This document shows positions 38,572-48,349 of a stretch of 64,000 nucleotides of DNA, piece after piece (position 1 is the first letter of the stretch; every line of letters begins with the position of its first letter). The DNA comes from Haemophilus haemolyticus M19501 (lineage in GTDB: Bacteria > Pseudomonadota > Gammaproteobacteria > Enterobacterales > Pasteurellaceae). Under the pieces are notes generated by a model, which made no database searches, was not told the DNA's origin, and saw only the letters and a program-made list of their open reading frames with translations. The stretch spans positions 186,001-250,000 of the forward strand of contig NZ_AFQO01000007.1 in NCBI RefSeq assembly GCF_000222025.1, in the 5' to 3' direction. The position numbers and the translations under genes are program-made.

Positions 38572-38596
38572 AAGTGCGGTAAATTTTACCGCACTT
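38572..38596. terminator. Palindrome of two uptake sequences (cpxA / epmA)
   Basis: AAGTGCGGTAAA-T-TTTACCGCACTT is a perfect 25-base palindrome built from two exact uptake sequences in inverted orientation. On the minus strand it follows the epmA stop and is succeeded by TTGATTTTTATTT; the plus side has no T-tract. Confidence 0.75.
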
Positions 38597-38601
38597 CTCG
38601 T

Positions 38602-39573
38602 CTAGGCATTATCCACGGCAAAAGAAATCACTTCATTAATTTTCTCACAACCTAATGCAACCATAACCAGACGATCAACTCCCAAAGCAACACCAGAAGA
38701 ATTTGGTAATCCAGCTTCTAATGCAGCCAGAAAGCGTTCGTCAATGTCTCGAGTTGGTAACCCATGTTTCTTTCTTTGTTGATTATCTAATTCAAAACGA
38801 TGTCTTTGTTCTCGTGCATCGGTCAATTCATGGAAACCATTTGCCAGTTCTAATCCTTTGTAATAAAACTCAAAGCGTTCTGCAACCCGCTGATCTTCTG
38901 GGCTAACTTGTGCTAGGGCGGCTTGCGTTGAAGGGAAATGATACACGGCAACAGGTCGATCTTTTCCTATTTGAGGTTCAACGACTTCACTAAATAAAAA
39001 CTGTAATAAAGTATCGCGATCTTCATTATCTTCAGCCATAAAATTATGTTTACGTGCCGCTTCGATTAATTCTGAACGTTCTGCAGATAAGGGATCTAAG
39101 CCTACATATTCTTGGAAAACAAATTGATAGCTTAAACTTTCTGCAGGTGGGCAATCTAAAATTTGTTGGAGTAAATCATCTACTTCATTAATTAAACGAT
39201 GCATACTAAAGTGCGGTCGATACCATTCCAACATGGTAAATTCTGGATTGTGGCGATTACCAGCTTCTTCATTGCGAAACACTTTACTGATTTGGAATAT
39301 CGGTCCACTGCCTGCAGCAAGCAAGCGTTTCATATGATATTCAGGGCTTGTAGAAAGCCAAAGTGTTTTGGATTGATTATCAAAAGGCGCGAGAAATTCC
39401 GTGCTAAAGGTGGAGAGATGTAAATCAGTGACGCCAAATTCACTTAGAACAGGCGTCTCAACTTCAAGCAAGCCTCGTTCTGTAAAAAATTGACGAATTT
39501 CAGCAATAATTTTTGCCCGTTTAAGAAGATTTTTTATATCAGCAGAAGGTTGCCAATGAGTAAGTGCGGTCAT
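38602..39573 (-). CDS. epmA: EF-P lysyltransferase EpmA (GenX/PoxA)
   Basis: EpmA attaches beta-lysine to elongation factor P. The 323-residue protein is the catalytic core of a class II lysyl-tRNA synthetase without an anticodon-binding domain: motif 2 [22 protein letters not shown] and motif 3 [15 protein letters not shown] near the end. In-frame starts exist 17 codons upstream, but the ATG at 39573 follows GGGAATAAAA. An uptake sequence lies directly after the ATG and encodes residues 2-4, Thr-Ala-Leu. It is divergent from frdA. Confidence 0.94.
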   Translation of the reverse strand: MTALTHWQPSADIKNLLKRAKIIAEIRQFFTERGLLEVETPVLSEFGVTDLHLSTFSTEFLAPFDNQSKTLWLSTSPEYHMKRLLAAGSGPIFQISKVFRNEEAGNRHNPEFTMLEWYRPHFSMHRLINEVDDLLQQILDCPPAESLSYQFVFQEYVGLDPLSAERSELIEAARKHNFMAEDNEDRDTLLQFLFSEVVEPQIGKDRPVAVYHFPSTQAALAQVSPEDQRVAERFEFYYKGLELANGFHELTDAREQRHRFELDNQQRKKHGLPTRDIDERFLAALEAGLPNSSGVALGVDRLVMVALGCEKINEVISFAVDNA

Positions 39574-39650
39574 TTTTATTCCCATTTTTAAATTTGCATT
39601 ATTGTAAACGAGAGCCCTTCTCAACTCAATCTACGCTTTTTTGAGGTAGA

Positions 39651-39664
39651 TCACAAAATCCGAT
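39651..39664 (+). promoter_or_regulatory. Candidate FNR site upstream of frdA
   Basis: TTGAG-GTAG-ATCAC matches TTGAT-N4-ATCAA at 8 of 10 positions. It lies about 125 bases before the frdA start. Anaerobic induction of frd by FNR is established in relatives. Confidence 0.5.
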
Positions 39665-39733
39665 CTTTTCCATCTTTAGACATAAAAAAACGTTATTAAT
39701 TTGTAACAAAAAATGGCACAATGCCTGCGAAAC

Positions 39734-39763
39734 ATTACCCTTTTAGGGTAATTTCTTTTTTTA
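39734..39763 (+). terminator. Attenuator-like hairpin in the frdA leader
   Basis: ATTACCC and GGGTAAT pair around TTTTA and are followed by TTCTTTTTTTAC, the shape of an intrinsic terminator, ending about 25 bases before the frdA start. The stem is only 7 bp with three G-C pairs. If transcribed it could limit readthrough into frdABCD. Confidence 0.4.
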
Positions 39764-39788
39764 CTTTCTACATTTATTGGAGGATATC

Positions 39789-41588
39789 GTGCAAACAGTT
39801 AATGTCGATATTGCAATTGTTGGTGCTGGTGGCGGCGGTTTACGTGCAGCGATTGCAGCAGCAGAAGCAAATCCTAACTTAAAAATTGCATTAGTTTCAA
39901 AAGTGTACCCAATGCGTAGTCATACCGTGGCAGCAGAAGGTGGTGCAGCGGCAGTTATCAAAGAAGAAGATTCTTACGATAAACACTTCCAAGATACCGT
40001 TGCAGGTGGTGACTGGCTTTGCGAACAGGATGTTGTGGAATATTTCGTACAACATTCACCAGTGGAAATGACTCAATTAGAACGTTGGGGATGTCCTTGG
40101 AGCCGTAAAGCAGATGGCGATGTAAACGTACGTCGTTTTGGTGGAATGAAAATTGAGCGTACTTGGTTCGCTGCCGATAAAACAGGTTTCCACTTATTAC
40201 ACACGCTTTTCCAAACTTCTATTCAATATCCACAAATCCAACGTTTTGATGAACACTTCGTATTAGATATTCTTGTTGATGATGGCCATGCTCGTGGTAT
40301 GGTTGCAATGAACATGATGGAAGGTTCGCTTGTTCAAATTAATGCAAATGCGGTTGTGATTGCAACGGGTGGTGGTTGTCGTGCATTTAAATTCAATACC
40401 AACGGCGGTATTGTAACAGGTGACGGCTTATCTATGGCGTATCGTCATGGTGTACCACTTCGTGATATGGAGTTTGTTCAATATCACCCAACAGGTTTAC
40501 CAAATACTGGCATCTTAATGACTGAAGGTTGTCGTGGTGAAGGCGGTATCTTAGTGAATAAAGATGGCTACCGTTATCTTCAAGATTACGGTCTAGGACC
40601 AGAAACACCAATTGGCAAACCTCAAAATAAATATATGGAACTTGGTCCTCGTGATAAAGTTTCTCAAGCATTCTGGCAAGAATGGAAAAAAGGTAATACC
40701 TTAAAAACCGCGAAAGGCGTAGATGTTGTGCATCTAGATTTACGTCATCTTGGCGAAAAATATTTACACGAGCGTTTGCCATTCATTTGTGAATTAGCAA
40801 GTGCTTATGAAGGTGTAAATCCAGTGAATGAGCCAATCCCTGTTCGTCCAGTTGTTCACTACACAATGGGTGGTATTGAGGTTGATTTTAACAGCGAAAC
40901 GCGTATCAAAGGTTTATTTGCTGTAGGTGAGTGTGCATCTTCAGGTTTACATGGTGCAAACCGCTTAGGCTCTAACTCTTTAGCAGAACTTGTTGTGTTA
41001 GGTCGTGTCGCAGGGGAATATTCTGCGCAACGTGCCGTTGAGGCTCAATCGGTAAATCAAAGTGCGGTTGATGCTCAAGCAAAAGATGTGGTTGCTCGCT
41101 TAGAAGCCCTTCATAAACAAGAAGGTAATGAATCTTGGTCTGAAATCCGTGATGAAATGGGTTCTGTAATGGAAGAAGGTTGTGGTATTTACCGTGATCA
41201 AGCAAGCATGCAAAAAGCAGTAGATAAAATTGCAGAATTAAAAGAACGTTACAAACGCATTCGCGTAGCAGATAACTCAAGCGTGTTCAATACAGATGTA
41301 CTTTACACTGTTGAGTTGGGCTATATTCTAGATGTTGCACAATCTATTGCAAATTCAGCGATTGAACGTAAAGAATCTCGTGGGGCTCACCAACGCTTAG
41401 ATTACACTGAACGTGATGATGTAAATTATTTAAAACACACACTTGCTTTCTACAATGAGAATGGTGCACCGCGCATTGAATACAGTCCAGTGAAAATTAC
41501 TAAATCTCAACCTGCAAAACGTGTTTACGGTGCGGAAGCAGAGGCTCAAGAAGCCGCTGCGAAAGCTAAGGAGCAAGCAAATGGCTAA
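39789..41588 (+). CDS. frdA: Fumarate reductase flavoprotein subunit
   Basis: FrdA reduces fumarate to succinate in anaerobic respiration on the cytoplasmic face. The 599-residue product has the FAD site [17 protein letters not shown] at residues 8-24, the flavin-linking His45 in [24 protein letters not shown]-type active-site loops and the substrate loop [12 protein letters not shown]. The start is a GTG with GGAGG six bases before it; upstream in-frame codons would be TTG. FrdB begins inside its last codons (8-base overlap). Confidence 0.96.
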   Translation: MQTVNVDIAIVGAGGGGLRAAIAAAEANPNLKIALVSKVYPMRSHTVAAEGGAAAVIKEEDSYDKHFQDTVAGGDWLCEQDVVEYFVQHSPVEMTQLERWGCPWSRKADGDVNVRRFGGMKIERTWFAADKTGFHLLHTLFQTSIQYPQIQRFDEHFVLDILVDDGHARGMVAMNMMEGSLVQINANAVVIATGGGCRAFKFNTNGGIVTGDGLSMAYRHGVPLRDMEFVQYHPTGLPNTGILMTEGCRGEGGILVNKDGYRYLQDYGLGPETPIGKPQNKYMELGPRDKVSQAFWQEWKKGNTLKTAKGVDVVHLDLRHLGEKYLHERLPFICELASAYEGVNPVNEPIPVRPVVHYTMGGIEVDFNSETRIKGLFAVGECASSGLHGANRLGSNSLAELVVLGRVAGEYSAQRAVEAQSVNQSAVDAQAKDVVARLEALHKQEGNESWSEIRDEMGSVMEEGCGIYRDQASMQKAVDKIAELKERYKRIRVADNSSVFNTDVLYTVELGYILDVAQSIANSAIERKESRGAHQRLDYTERDDVNYLKHTLAFYNENGAPRIEYSPVKITKSQPAKRVYGAEAEAQEAAAKAKEQANG

Positions 41589-42351
41589 TTCACCAGTAAT
41601 GAATGTTGAAGTATTACGCTACAATCCTGAAATCGATCAAGAACCGCATTTAAGTACTTATCAAGTACCTTATGATAATCAAACTTCATTGCTTGATGCG
41701 TTAGGTTATATCAAGGATAAACTTGAACCATCTCTTTCTTATCGCTGGTCTTGCCGTATGGCGATTTGTGGTTCTTGCGGGATGATGGTAAATAACAAAC
41801 CGAAATTGGCTTGTAAAACGTTCTTACGTGATTACAGCGGCCATATGCGTATTGAGCCGTTAGCAAACTTCCCAATTGAACGCGACTTAGTAGTTGATTT
41901 AAGCCACTTTATCGAAAGTTTAGAGGCTATTAAACCTTATATTATTGGTAACGAAGCACCAGCATTAGATGGCAAACCACATCCATCGAAAGAATTGCAA
42001 GCAAGTCGCACTAAACAAACGCCAGCACAGCTTGAGAAATATCGTCAATTCTCAATGTGTATCAACTGTGGTTTATGCTATGCCGCTTGCCCTCAATTTG
42101 GTTTAAATCCTGAATTCTTAGGCCCTGCAGCTATTACTATGGCTCATCGTTATAATCTTGATAACCGTGACCATGGTAAAGCAAAACGTATGTCATTATT
42201 AAATGGTAAAAACGGGGTTTGGAGTTGTACTTTCGTTGGCTATTGCTCAGAAGTTTGTCCAAAACATGTGGATCCTGCTTCTGCAATTAACCAAGGAAAA
42301 GTGGAAAGTGCCAAAGATTATGTTATCTCTATGCTAAAACCAAAAGGCTAA
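41581..42351 (+). CDS. frdB: Fumarate reductase iron-sulfur subunit
   Basis: FrdB passes electrons from the quinol site to FrdA. The 256-residue product has the [2Fe-2S] ligands Cys58, Cys63, Cys66 and Cys78, then [12 protein letters not shown] and a final [10 protein letters not shown] for the [4Fe-4S] and [3Fe-4S] clusters. All three sets of cysteines are intact. The ATG overlaps the end of frdA by 8 bases, so the two are translationally coupled; frdC follows after 10 bases. Confidence 0.96.
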   Translation: MANSPVMNVEVLRYNPEIDQEPHLSTYQVPYDNQTSLLDALGYIKDKLEPSLSYRWSCRMAICGSCGMMVNNKPKLACKTFLRDYSGHMRIEPLANFPIERDLVVDLSHFIESLEAIKPYIIGNEAPALDGKPHPSKELQASRTKQTPAQLEKYRQFSMCINCGLCYAACPQFGLNPEFLGPAAITMAHRYNLDNRDHGKAKRMSLLNGKNGVWSCTFVGYCSEVCPKHVDPASAINQGKVESAKDYVISMLKPKG

Positions 42352-42361
42352 GGGGGAAGGA

Positions 42362-42772
42362 ATGTCAGTAACAGTTAGTAAACGTAAAAAATATGTTCGT
42401 CCAATGACAGCGACTTGGTGGCAAAAATTGGACTTCTACAAAGCTTATATGCTACGTGAAGCGACTTCAATCTTTGCTGTATGGTTTTGTATTGTATTGC
42501 TTTATGGTGTTCTTTGCCTCGCAAGCAATCCAATGCCAGGCTTAGGCATCTTGAGCTTTATTGAGTTTTTAAGAAACCCAATTGTGGTATTCTTAAATAT
42601 TATTACGCTTATCGCAACGCTTTATCATACGGTGACATATTTCTTAATGACACCAAAAGTGATGAATATCATTGTGAAAAATGAACGCTTACCACACACT
42701 GTTGTAAGAAATGCACTTTGGGCGGTAACCGCATTAGTTAGCGTGATTGCTTTAGTTTTAGTTTATATTTAA
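42362..42772 (+). CDS. frdC: Fumarate reductase membrane anchor C
   Basis: The 136-residue protein has three hydrophobic segments and begins MSVTVSKRKKYVRPMTATWWQKL, the FrdC N-terminus with the conserved RPMTxxWW. With FrdD it anchors the complex and binds menaquinol, the product of the men pathway whose first genes are in this window. The ribosome binding site AGGGGGAAGGA runs up to the ATG. Confidence 0.94.
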   Translation: MSVTVSKRKKYVRPMTATWWQKLDFYKAYMLREATSIFAVWFCIVLLYGVLCLASNPMPGLGILSFIEFLRNPIVVFLNIITLIATLYHTVTYFLMTPKVMNIIVKNERLPHTVVRNALWAVTALVSVIALVLVYI

Positions 42773-42784
42773 GGGAGAGAAAAA

Positions 42785-43129
42785 ATGGTTGATCAAAATC
42801 CAAAACGCTCCGGCGAACCGCCAGTATGGTTAATGTTCGGTGCAGGTGGTACAGTGAGTGCAATTTTCTTCCCTGTCGTTATTTTAATTATCGGTTTGTT
42901 ATTACCATTTGGTTTAGTCGATGCGCATAATTTAATTACTTTTGCTTATTCTTGGATTGGTAAATTAGTTATTTTAGTGCTTACTATTTTCCCAATGTGG
43001 TGTGGTTTACACCGTATTCACCACGGTATGCACGATCTTAAAGTGCATGTGCCAGCTGGTGGATTTATCTTTTATGGTTTAGCCACAATTTATACTGTTT
43101 GGGTGTTATTTGCGGTAATAAACCTGTAA
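42785..43129 (+). CDS. frdD: Fumarate reductase membrane anchor D
   Basis: The 114-residue protein has three membrane segments, the start [18 protein letters not shown] typical of FrdD, and the [13 protein letters not shown] block near the end. It completes the quinol-binding membrane domain with FrdC. AAGGGAGAGAAAAA precedes the ATG, and it is the last gene of frdABCD before a strong terminator. Confidence 0.95.
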   Translation: MVDQNPKRSGEPPVWLMFGAGGTVSAIFFPVVILIIGLLLPFGLVDAHNLITFAYSWIGKLVILVLTIFPMWCGLHRIHHGMHDLKVHVPAGGFIFYGLATIYTVWVLFAVINL

Positions 43130-43145
43130 TAAAAATGCTATAAAT

Positions 43146-43173
43146 AAAAAACGAGTCTAAGACTCGTTTTTTT
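43146..43173 (+). terminator. Terminator of frdABCD
   Basis: AAAAACGAGTC and GACTCGTTTTT form an 11-bp stem with loop TAA, followed by TTTATTTTAT. Confidence 0.9.
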
Positions 43174-43234
43174 ATTTTATGTATTAAGTAAATATTTTTT
43201 AGTTTGTTTTATTTTAGAAATTCGATTAGATTTT

Positions 43235-43984
43235 TTATAAATGGCTCAAGTATTCAGTACCTAAATTTCCCATTTGTCTCAAAATCCAAGTTTGTTTTTT
43301 ACGAACTAATAAGCTTGGCTTATTTACTTTATAAATGATTGGATTGGGCAACACTGCAGCTAAAAGTGCGGCTTCATTTTGAGATAAATTTTTAGCGGAC
43401 TTTTTAAAGTAATAGCGACTTGCCGCTTCCACACCAAAAATACCATTCCCAAATTCTGCAATATTTAAATACACTTCTAAAATACGTTTTTTTGACCAAG
43501 TCAGCTCGAGCAACATAGTTGCTGGAACTTCTAAACCTTTTCTTAGCCAATTTTGTCCGTGCCAAAGCATTAAGTTTTTAGCGGTTTGCTGGGAAATGGT
43601 TGATGCCCCTCTAATTCCTTTTTTAGATTTTTCGTTATACCGAATTGCTCGTTGGATAGCTTCAAAATCAAAGCCGAAATGTTCAGGAAAACGCTGATCT
43701 TCTGATGAAATCACAGCTAATTGAATATTTGGGGAGATATTTTCTAGGCTGACCCAGTTATATTGGATTTGATATCGAAAATCGCCTTGTAAAAAATTAG
43801 CGATTTTTTGTTGTACCATATAAGCGGAAAATGGAATAGGTACAAAGCGAAAAAGCAGCGAGAAAGCAAAAACGGCGAAAAAAAAACGAAAGACAACTCG
43901 TTGCCAATTTCTTTTCCACCATTTAGGACTAAATAAGCGTGAAAGTGCGGTAAAAATTCGCTTAGTTTTTTTCAATGAGAGCAA
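43235..43984 (-). CDS. mtgA: Monofunctional peptidoglycan transglycosylase MtgA
   Basis: The 249-residue membrane-anchored GT51 enzyme polymerises lipid II into glycan strands in the periplasm. It has an N-terminal anchor (residues about 28-50), the catalytic [15 protein letters not shown] region, [13 protein letters not shown] and [27 protein letters not shown]. There is no ATG near the N-terminus: the frame offers TTG at 43984 or at 43975, the latter giving MKKTKRIF, which I recall as the usual start. Either overlaps the end of trpR, so translation is probably coupled. Nine consecutive A (43878-43886) fall within the anchor. Confidence 0.9.
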   Translation of the reverse strand: MLSLKKTKRIFTALSRLFSPKWWKRNWQRVVFRFFFAVFAFSLLFRFVPIPFSAYMVQQKIANFLQGDFRYQIQYNWVSLENISPNIQLAVISSEDQRFPEHFGFDFEAIQRAIRYNEKSKKGIRGASTISQQTAKNLMLWHGQNWLRKGLEVPATMLLELTWSKKRILEVYLNIAEFGNGIFGVEAASRYYFKKSAKNLSQNEAALLAAVLPNPIIYKVNKPSLLVRKKQTWILRQMGNLGTEYLSHL

Positions 43985-44267
43985 GATGTTGTTTCATCCA
44001 TTGCATAAAATCAGGATCCATCGTTTTAATCATATTGGAACCTCGAGTAATAGTGGCGGCACTTGTATTAAGATTTTGTTGAATTTCCCGCTGAGGCATA
44101 TTTTTATCGATCAGCTGAGAGACAATCTGCAAGCGCAATCCTACTGCATCCCGTTCGTCTGCAGTTAATAATAAGGTTAGAAACTCCTGTGCTTTGTTTT
44201 CTTCAAAGGCGATTTTTAGCATTTGAAGAAATGCATTCCATTGTTCTAAATTGCGGCTGATATACAT
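43962..44267 (-). CDS. trpR: Trp operon repressor TrpR
   Basis: The 101-residue helical dimer binds tryptophan and represses trp, mtr and its own gene. It matches TrpR in [20 protein letters not shown], followed by the helix-turn-helix [22 protein letters not shown]. Length is close to the 108-residue E. coli protein. A TrpR-like operator lies 19 bases upstream of the start, at the very end of slt, an arrangement like E. coli slt-trpR. mtgA overlaps its 3' end. Confidence 0.95.
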   Translation of the reverse strand: MYISRNLEQWNAFLQMLKIAFEENKAQEFLTLLLTADERDAVGLRLQIVSQLIDKNMPQREIQQNLNTSAATITRGSNMIKTMDPDFMQWMKQHLALIEKN

Positions 44268-44285
44268 AATTACGCTCCCACATTC

Positions 44286-44303
44286 ACACTATTAAACTAG
44301 TGC
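44286..44303 (-). promoter_or_regulatory. Candidate TrpR operator of trpR
   Basis: On the minus strand GCACTAGTTTAATAGTGT matches 13 of 18 positions of the E. coli trp operator, with both ACTAGT-type half-sites visible. It lies between the slt stop and the trpR start. A TATACT element 6 bases upstream is a possible -10 without a convincing -35. Confidence 0.65.
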
Positions 44304-44305
44304 GT

Positions 44306-46087
44306 TTAGTATAGCCGATTCAATTCTTCTTGGCTAAAGGTTTGTGGGTTTTCTTTATTTTGTAAAATTTGATAGTAAAAGTCATAAGTGACTACATTTT
44401 GCACATAACCACGAGTTTCGTAAAAAGGAATAGATGCGACAAATTCGTCTAATGCTAATTTTCCATTGGCGCGGCTTAACCATTTTTCTACTCGATTTGC
44501 GCCTGCATTGTAAGCTGCTGCAATCAATATTCGATTATTAGGATATTTTCCATTGAGTTCGTTCAGATGTGCGGTACCTAGCAAAATATTATTCAATGGT
44601 TTGAATAAATCTTGTTCGCTTTGATAAGGTAGTTGATTATTCTCTGCTGTCAATTTTGCTGTGCTTGGCAGAAGTTGCATTAAGCCCCGAGCATTTGCAG
44701 AAGATTGTGCCATTGGATTCCAAGTACTTTCTTGACGGGCGATTGCCATTGCAAAAGTTTTGCTGATATTCAAATTTTGCAATGCCGCATTGAAGTATTC
44801 AGGATAAGCATTTGGCAGTCTAAGAGAAAGGTAATCCCAGGCTTTTGCCACAATAGAAGCATCAACAGCTAATTCAAACCATTGTTGGTTTTCAGCATAT
44901 TCTGCAAGTTTTAGCTGAGTTATGAAATCAGCATTATCAAGTAAAATTCGCCAGCGTTGTTTGGCTAAACCGTTACGACCAAGTTCTCTTAATTCTGTAA
45001 TCATTACAAAAACTTGCTTGAAAGGAAGTTGTTCAGCTACGGTAAAACTTGGTGCTACTGGAAAATCGACTTTATATGCTTGCTTTAATTGTGCCGCAGC
45101 CAACATTGGATAGAATCCCCGCTCTTTTGATAGTGCGGTTAGTTTTTCTATATTTTTTGATATATCTTGTTTCGCTTCCCAGTAACGCCATTCTTGCTTA
45201 CTTTTTGATTCAGCAGAAAGCAAATTCAGCCAAGAGGTTAATTCAGTTTTTTGCCAAATTGCCATTCGTAAACGGCGTTCAATTAGATTATCAGTTTTTA
45301 ATTGTTGGATTTGTTCATCACGCCATTTTTGAAAATCAGCGTTTTCATTATCAAAAAAACGATTTAAAAAGGCTATTTTCCACTGTTTGATTTCATCTTC
45401 TGAGAGTTGCCAAGTTTCAGCCCATTGCTGATAGAGCTCAAAGCTTGGATTCTCTATTTGTTCCGATAGTGTTTTTAGATAACGAGGAAAAGCATCGATT
45501 AATGCATTTTTATCTAAAGAGCTAGGATTACTGTTCTTTATAATATCAGCAAGTCGTTTAGGATTTTCTAGTTGATTTTGTTCTTTTTGAACCCTGTTAT
45601 TTTCTTTAGCATTATCTGATGTTGCTGATGTTTGTTGTTCGTTTGAAGTGGATAGTTTTTGTAATAAGGCTTGAAATACTGGCGTCACAAAAGGGTAATT
45701 TTGTTGCACTAACGCATTGAGTTCATTTATTGCTTGTTGCTTGCCTTGAATATCATCATTCTTCAAAAAGGCGATTTTGGTTTCCCAAAAGCGAGCTAGT
45801 AAATCGTATTGCAAAGGATAGCCTTGCAATGAGTCTATTAAGGTTTTTGTGATATTTTGAGTCGCTTCAGAAAATTGTTGGTTTTTTACCGCACTTTTTA
45901 GCAAACCTTCAACCTGCAAAAAGGTTTCACGTTGTTTTAAACGTTTTAAGTAGTCTTGATGCTGTGCAGACGCCCAGTTTTGTTTTTCTTGCTCAAGATT
46001 AATGGAACTACTTTCCCTGTTAGATGATCCGGCAAAAGCAGAAAGTGCGGTCAAAATGCAGAGAGAAATTAAGACGACTTTTTTCAT
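44306..46087 (-). CDS. slt: Soluble lytic murein transglycosylase Slt
   Basis: The 593-residue periplasmic enzyme has a signal peptide ending near FAGSS, a long alpha-superhelical region, and the C-terminal lysozyme-like domain with the catalytic glutamate in AIARQESTWNPMAQSSANARG. It cleaves glycan strands to 1,6-anhydro products, which AmpG (encoded in this window) can import. It follows yciI by 15 bases and precedes trpR, so it may be the end of a long yci transcript. Confidence 0.93.
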   Translation of the reverse strand: MKKVVLISLCILTALSAFAGSSNRESSSINLEQEKQNWASAQHQDYLKRLKQRETFLQVEGLLKSAVKNQQFSEATQNITKTLIDSLQGYPLQYDLLARFWETKIAFLKNDDIQGKQQAINELNALVQQNYPFVTPVFQALLQKLSTSNEQQTSATSDNAKENNRVQKEQNQLENPKRLADIIKNSNPSSLDKNALIDAFPRYLKTLSEQIENPSFELYQQWAETWQLSEDEIKQWKIAFLNRFFDNENADFQKWRDEQIQQLKTDNLIERRLRMAIWQKTELTSWLNLLSAESKSKQEWRYWEAKQDISKNIEKLTALSKERGFYPMLAAAQLKQAYKVDFPVAPSFTVAEQLPFKQVFVMITELRELGRNGLAKQRWRILLDNADFITQLKLAEYAENQQWFELAVDASIVAKAWDYLSLRLPNAYPEYFNAALQNLNISKTFAMAIARQESTWNPMAQSSANARGLMQLLPSTAKLTAENNQLPYQSEQDLFKPLNNILLGTAHLNELNGKYPNNRILIAAAYNAGANRVEKWLSRANGKLALDEFVASIPFYETRGYVQNVVTYDFYYQILQNKENPQTFSQEELNRLY

Positions 46088-46102
46088 ATTACGTTATTTA
46101 AA

Positions 46103-46399
46103 TTAAAAGACTTTTTTAAACGGCTTTACAATAACATCCGCATATACGCCAGCTTCGACATAAGGATCTTGTGCAGCCCAGTCTTTTGCCGCTTGTAGAT
46201 TTTCAAATTGTGCAATTACGGTTGAACCAGTAAAACCTTCTTCTCCAGGATTTTCATCATCAATAGCTGGATTTGGACCTGCCGTAAGTAAACGGTTTTC
46301 TGCTTGAAGTTGTTTTAAACGAGCTAAGTGCTGATCGCGTACGGCAAGACGTTTTTCTAATGTATTTGGAATATCTTGGGCAAAAATAACATAGTACAT
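46103..46399 (-). CDS. yciI: YciI family protein
   Basis: The 98-residue protein has the YciI/YCII fold: [21 protein letters not shown] at the start and [32 protein letters not shown] near the end. The family is related to muconolactone isomerases, but the reaction is not established. AAAAGGAAATTATT precedes the ATG. It lies between yciA and slt in the yci run. Confidence 0.93.
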   Translation of the reverse strand: MYYVIFAQDIPNTLEKRLAVRDQHLARLKQLQAENRLLTAGPNPAIDDENPGEEGFTGSTVIAQFENLQAAKDWAAQDPYVEAGVYADVIVKPFKKVF

Positions 46400-46415
46400 A
46401 ATAATTTCCTTTTAT

Positions 46416-46892
46416 TTACAAGGGTTGTTCTGCTTCTAGTTCTGAAATTAAGGCTAATGCTTTGTCTAACTCTTGGTTGTTTTCACGGGGAATCGTGCGA
46501 GAGCGACCATTATTATCAACTGCAACAAAAGTAAATACCGCATCGGTTACACAATAACGTTCGCCAATTGGCTCACTCGCCACTTTTTTCACCCATACTT
46601 CCACTTTAATTTTAATAGAAGAACGCCCAACTTTGAGACATTGACCGTAGCAACAAACCACATCGCCCACAGAGATTGGTTTGATAAAATTCATACTTTC
46701 AACGGCAACGGTAACCACGCGTCCGTGCGCGATTTCTTTTGCTAAAATCGCACCGCCCATATCCATTTGAGACATAATCCAGCCACCAAAAATATCTCCG
46801 TTGGCATTAGTGTCAGAAGGCATCGCCAAAGTTCGTAGTAAAAGAACACCTTTTGATTGGCGACCATTTTTATCAGTAAAATTGGAAGACAT
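46416..46892 (-). CDS. yciA: Acyl-CoA thioesterase YciA
   Basis: The 158-residue hotdog-fold protein hydrolyses acyl-CoA esters. It shows DTNANGDIFGGWIMSQMDMGGA with the catalytic aspartate region, VVTVAVESMNFIKPISVGDVV, and IGERYCVTDAVFTFVAVD. The C-terminus ends ISELEAEQPL, which from memory is about four residues longer than the Rd protein. The ATG overlaps the yciB stop as TAATG, so it is coupled to yciB. Confidence 0.94.
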   Translation of the reverse strand: MSSNFTDKNGRQSKGVLLLRTLAMPSDTNANGDIFGGWIMSQMDMGGAILAKEIAHGRVVTVAVESMNFIKPISVGDVVCCYGQCLKVGRSSIKIKVEVWVKKVASEPIGERYCVTDAVFTFVAVDNNGRSRTIPRENNQELDKALALISELEAEQPL

Positions 46893-47449
46893 TATTTTTC
46901 TCCATCTTTTGAATTTGAATCATCTTTAGGTAAATAGCGATAGATATAAGCACCTGAAATAATCGTTGCAATCACCGTCATACCAATAATTCCGAAAGAT
47001 TTGAAATCAACCCAAACTTCTTCCGACATATTATGGCTGATATAAATATTCACCAACATACAAATAATAAAGAATACGGCCCAACCGAGGTTAAGTGTAT
47101 TCCAAGCCTTTTCGGGCAGTTGTAGCTCTTTGCCAAGTAATTTTTTGATTAATGGGGTTTTAAATTGAAATTGTGCGACGAGCAAAACAATGGCAAACAA
47201 GGCATTGATAATTGTCACTTTCCATTGCAAATAGCGGATTTCATTAAAGTAAGCAGTTAAAAGTCCAAAAAAAACGACCGCACTTGCCATAATTTTTTGT
47301 TGTTTTTCAACGGTTCCGTATTTCCATTTTAAAATCACGATCTGCAAAATTGTTGCAACCACTAACACGATGGCTGCTTCACGTACCCCCCCGAGTTTGT
47401 AAGTGACAAAAAATAAAATTAAAGGGATAAAGTCAAGGAGTTGTTTCAT
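46892..47449 (-). CDS. yciB: Intracellular septation / membrane protein YciB (IspZ)
   Basis: The 185-residue protein has five or six membrane segments and matches Yci[22 protein letters not shown], a central [22 protein letters not shown], and [21 protein letters not shown]. Its role in cell-envelope synthesis or septation is indirect. It lies five bases after yciC and overlaps yciA by one base. Confidence 0.93.
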   Translation of the reverse strand: MKQLLDFIPLILFFVTYKLGGVREAAIVLVVATILQIVILKWKYGTVEKQQKIMASAVVFFGLLTAYFNEIRYLQWKVTIINALFAIVLLVAQFQFKTPLIKKLLGKELQLPEKAWNTLNLGWAVFFIICMLVNIYISHNMSEEVWVDFKSFGIIGMTVIATIISGAYIYRYLPKDDSNSKDGEK

Positions 47450-47454
47450 ATTGA

Positions 47455-48189
47455 TTAATCCTTCATAAATAAGCTGTAGAAACGATAAGTCACTACTAGC
47501 ATAAAAATATTAAGTAATGCGGTGAAAATACCTATCACCATATCAAACACAGCATTATTGGAAAATGCGCTTAATTGGAAAATAAGAATTGGCACGAGAA
47601 AATAAACCAGTAAGGTGTAAATAAACAATACGCCTTTTCTAGCATTTCCCCGCATCCAAATTTTTCGGATAGTTTGCGAAAGTGTATCTTGGGTCGAAAG
47701 ATAATGTACTGCCGTTAAATTTAAACGGACAAAGAACCAAACGCCAACAATCATCGCGATAAGTGACATGATAGAGGGCGATTTTTTTGTGAGTAATGCA
47801 GCAAATGCTTCACCAAGACCAAGTAACATTGGTGCAACCATTAATAGATCCAACAGAATTACACCTGCAAAACGACGCAAGGTAAGCGAGAAAGTTTGCC
47901 CTAAAGTGCGGTAATTTTGTAGGCTAATTTTGTGGATTGAGGTTAATCCCCAAGCAGCGATAAAACTCGTTAAAATCTGAGTGATTGCAACTGAAAAGAT
48001 AAAACTAGTGATATCTGTATTGGCGAGATTTAATACATCATTTTTATTTTCATCATTAACTGGAAAACTTAAAAGTGCACTCGCGCTTTGCACAATAAAT
48101 AAAATTGCGACAAATTGCAGCATGAGTTTTTGTTGATTACGGAAGAAGTTCCAACTGTCTTGCAATACTTGTGTAAAGTTAATTTGCAT
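47455..48189 (-). CDS. yciC: UPF0259 membrane protein YciC
   Basis: The 244-residue protein has about six membrane segments and matches the YciC family ([19 protein letters not shown] at the start). Its function is not known. Ten additional codons are open upstream, but GAGAGAT precedes the ATG at 48189. It is the first gene of the compact minus-strand run yciC-yciB-yciA-yciI-slt-trpR-mtgA. Confidence 0.9.
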   Translation of the reverse strand: MQINFTQVLQDSWNFFRNQQKLMLQFVAILFIVQSASALLSFPVNDENKNDVLNLANTDITSFIFSVAITQILTSFIAAWGLTSIHKISLQNYRTLGQTFSLTLRRFAGVILLDLLMVAPMLLGLGEAFAALLTKKSPSIMSLIAMIVGVWFFVRLNLTAVHYLSTQDTLSQTIRKIWMRGNARKGVLFIYTLLVYFLVPILIFQLSAFSNNAVFDMVIGIFTALLNIFMLVVTYRFYSLFMKD

Positions 48190-48292
48190 GATTATCTCTC
48201 TATAAAAATGGTGGCGCAATTATACAAGGTTTGCTGATTATTGCATAAATATCGTTAGTGAGGCGATGAATTCATACTGAATTGAATATATA

Positions 48293-48326
48293 AAACAAAA
48301 GTGGGCAAGGACGCCCACTTTTTTGT
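48293..48326 (-). terminator. Terminator of mglBAC
   Basis: AAAAGTGGGC and GCCCACTTTT pair around AAGGAC between the mglC stop and yciC. On the minus strand it is followed by GTTTTATAT; the plus side also has a T-run. Confidence 0.8.
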
Positions 48327-48349
48327 TATCTTTAGAGAGATTATTCGTA

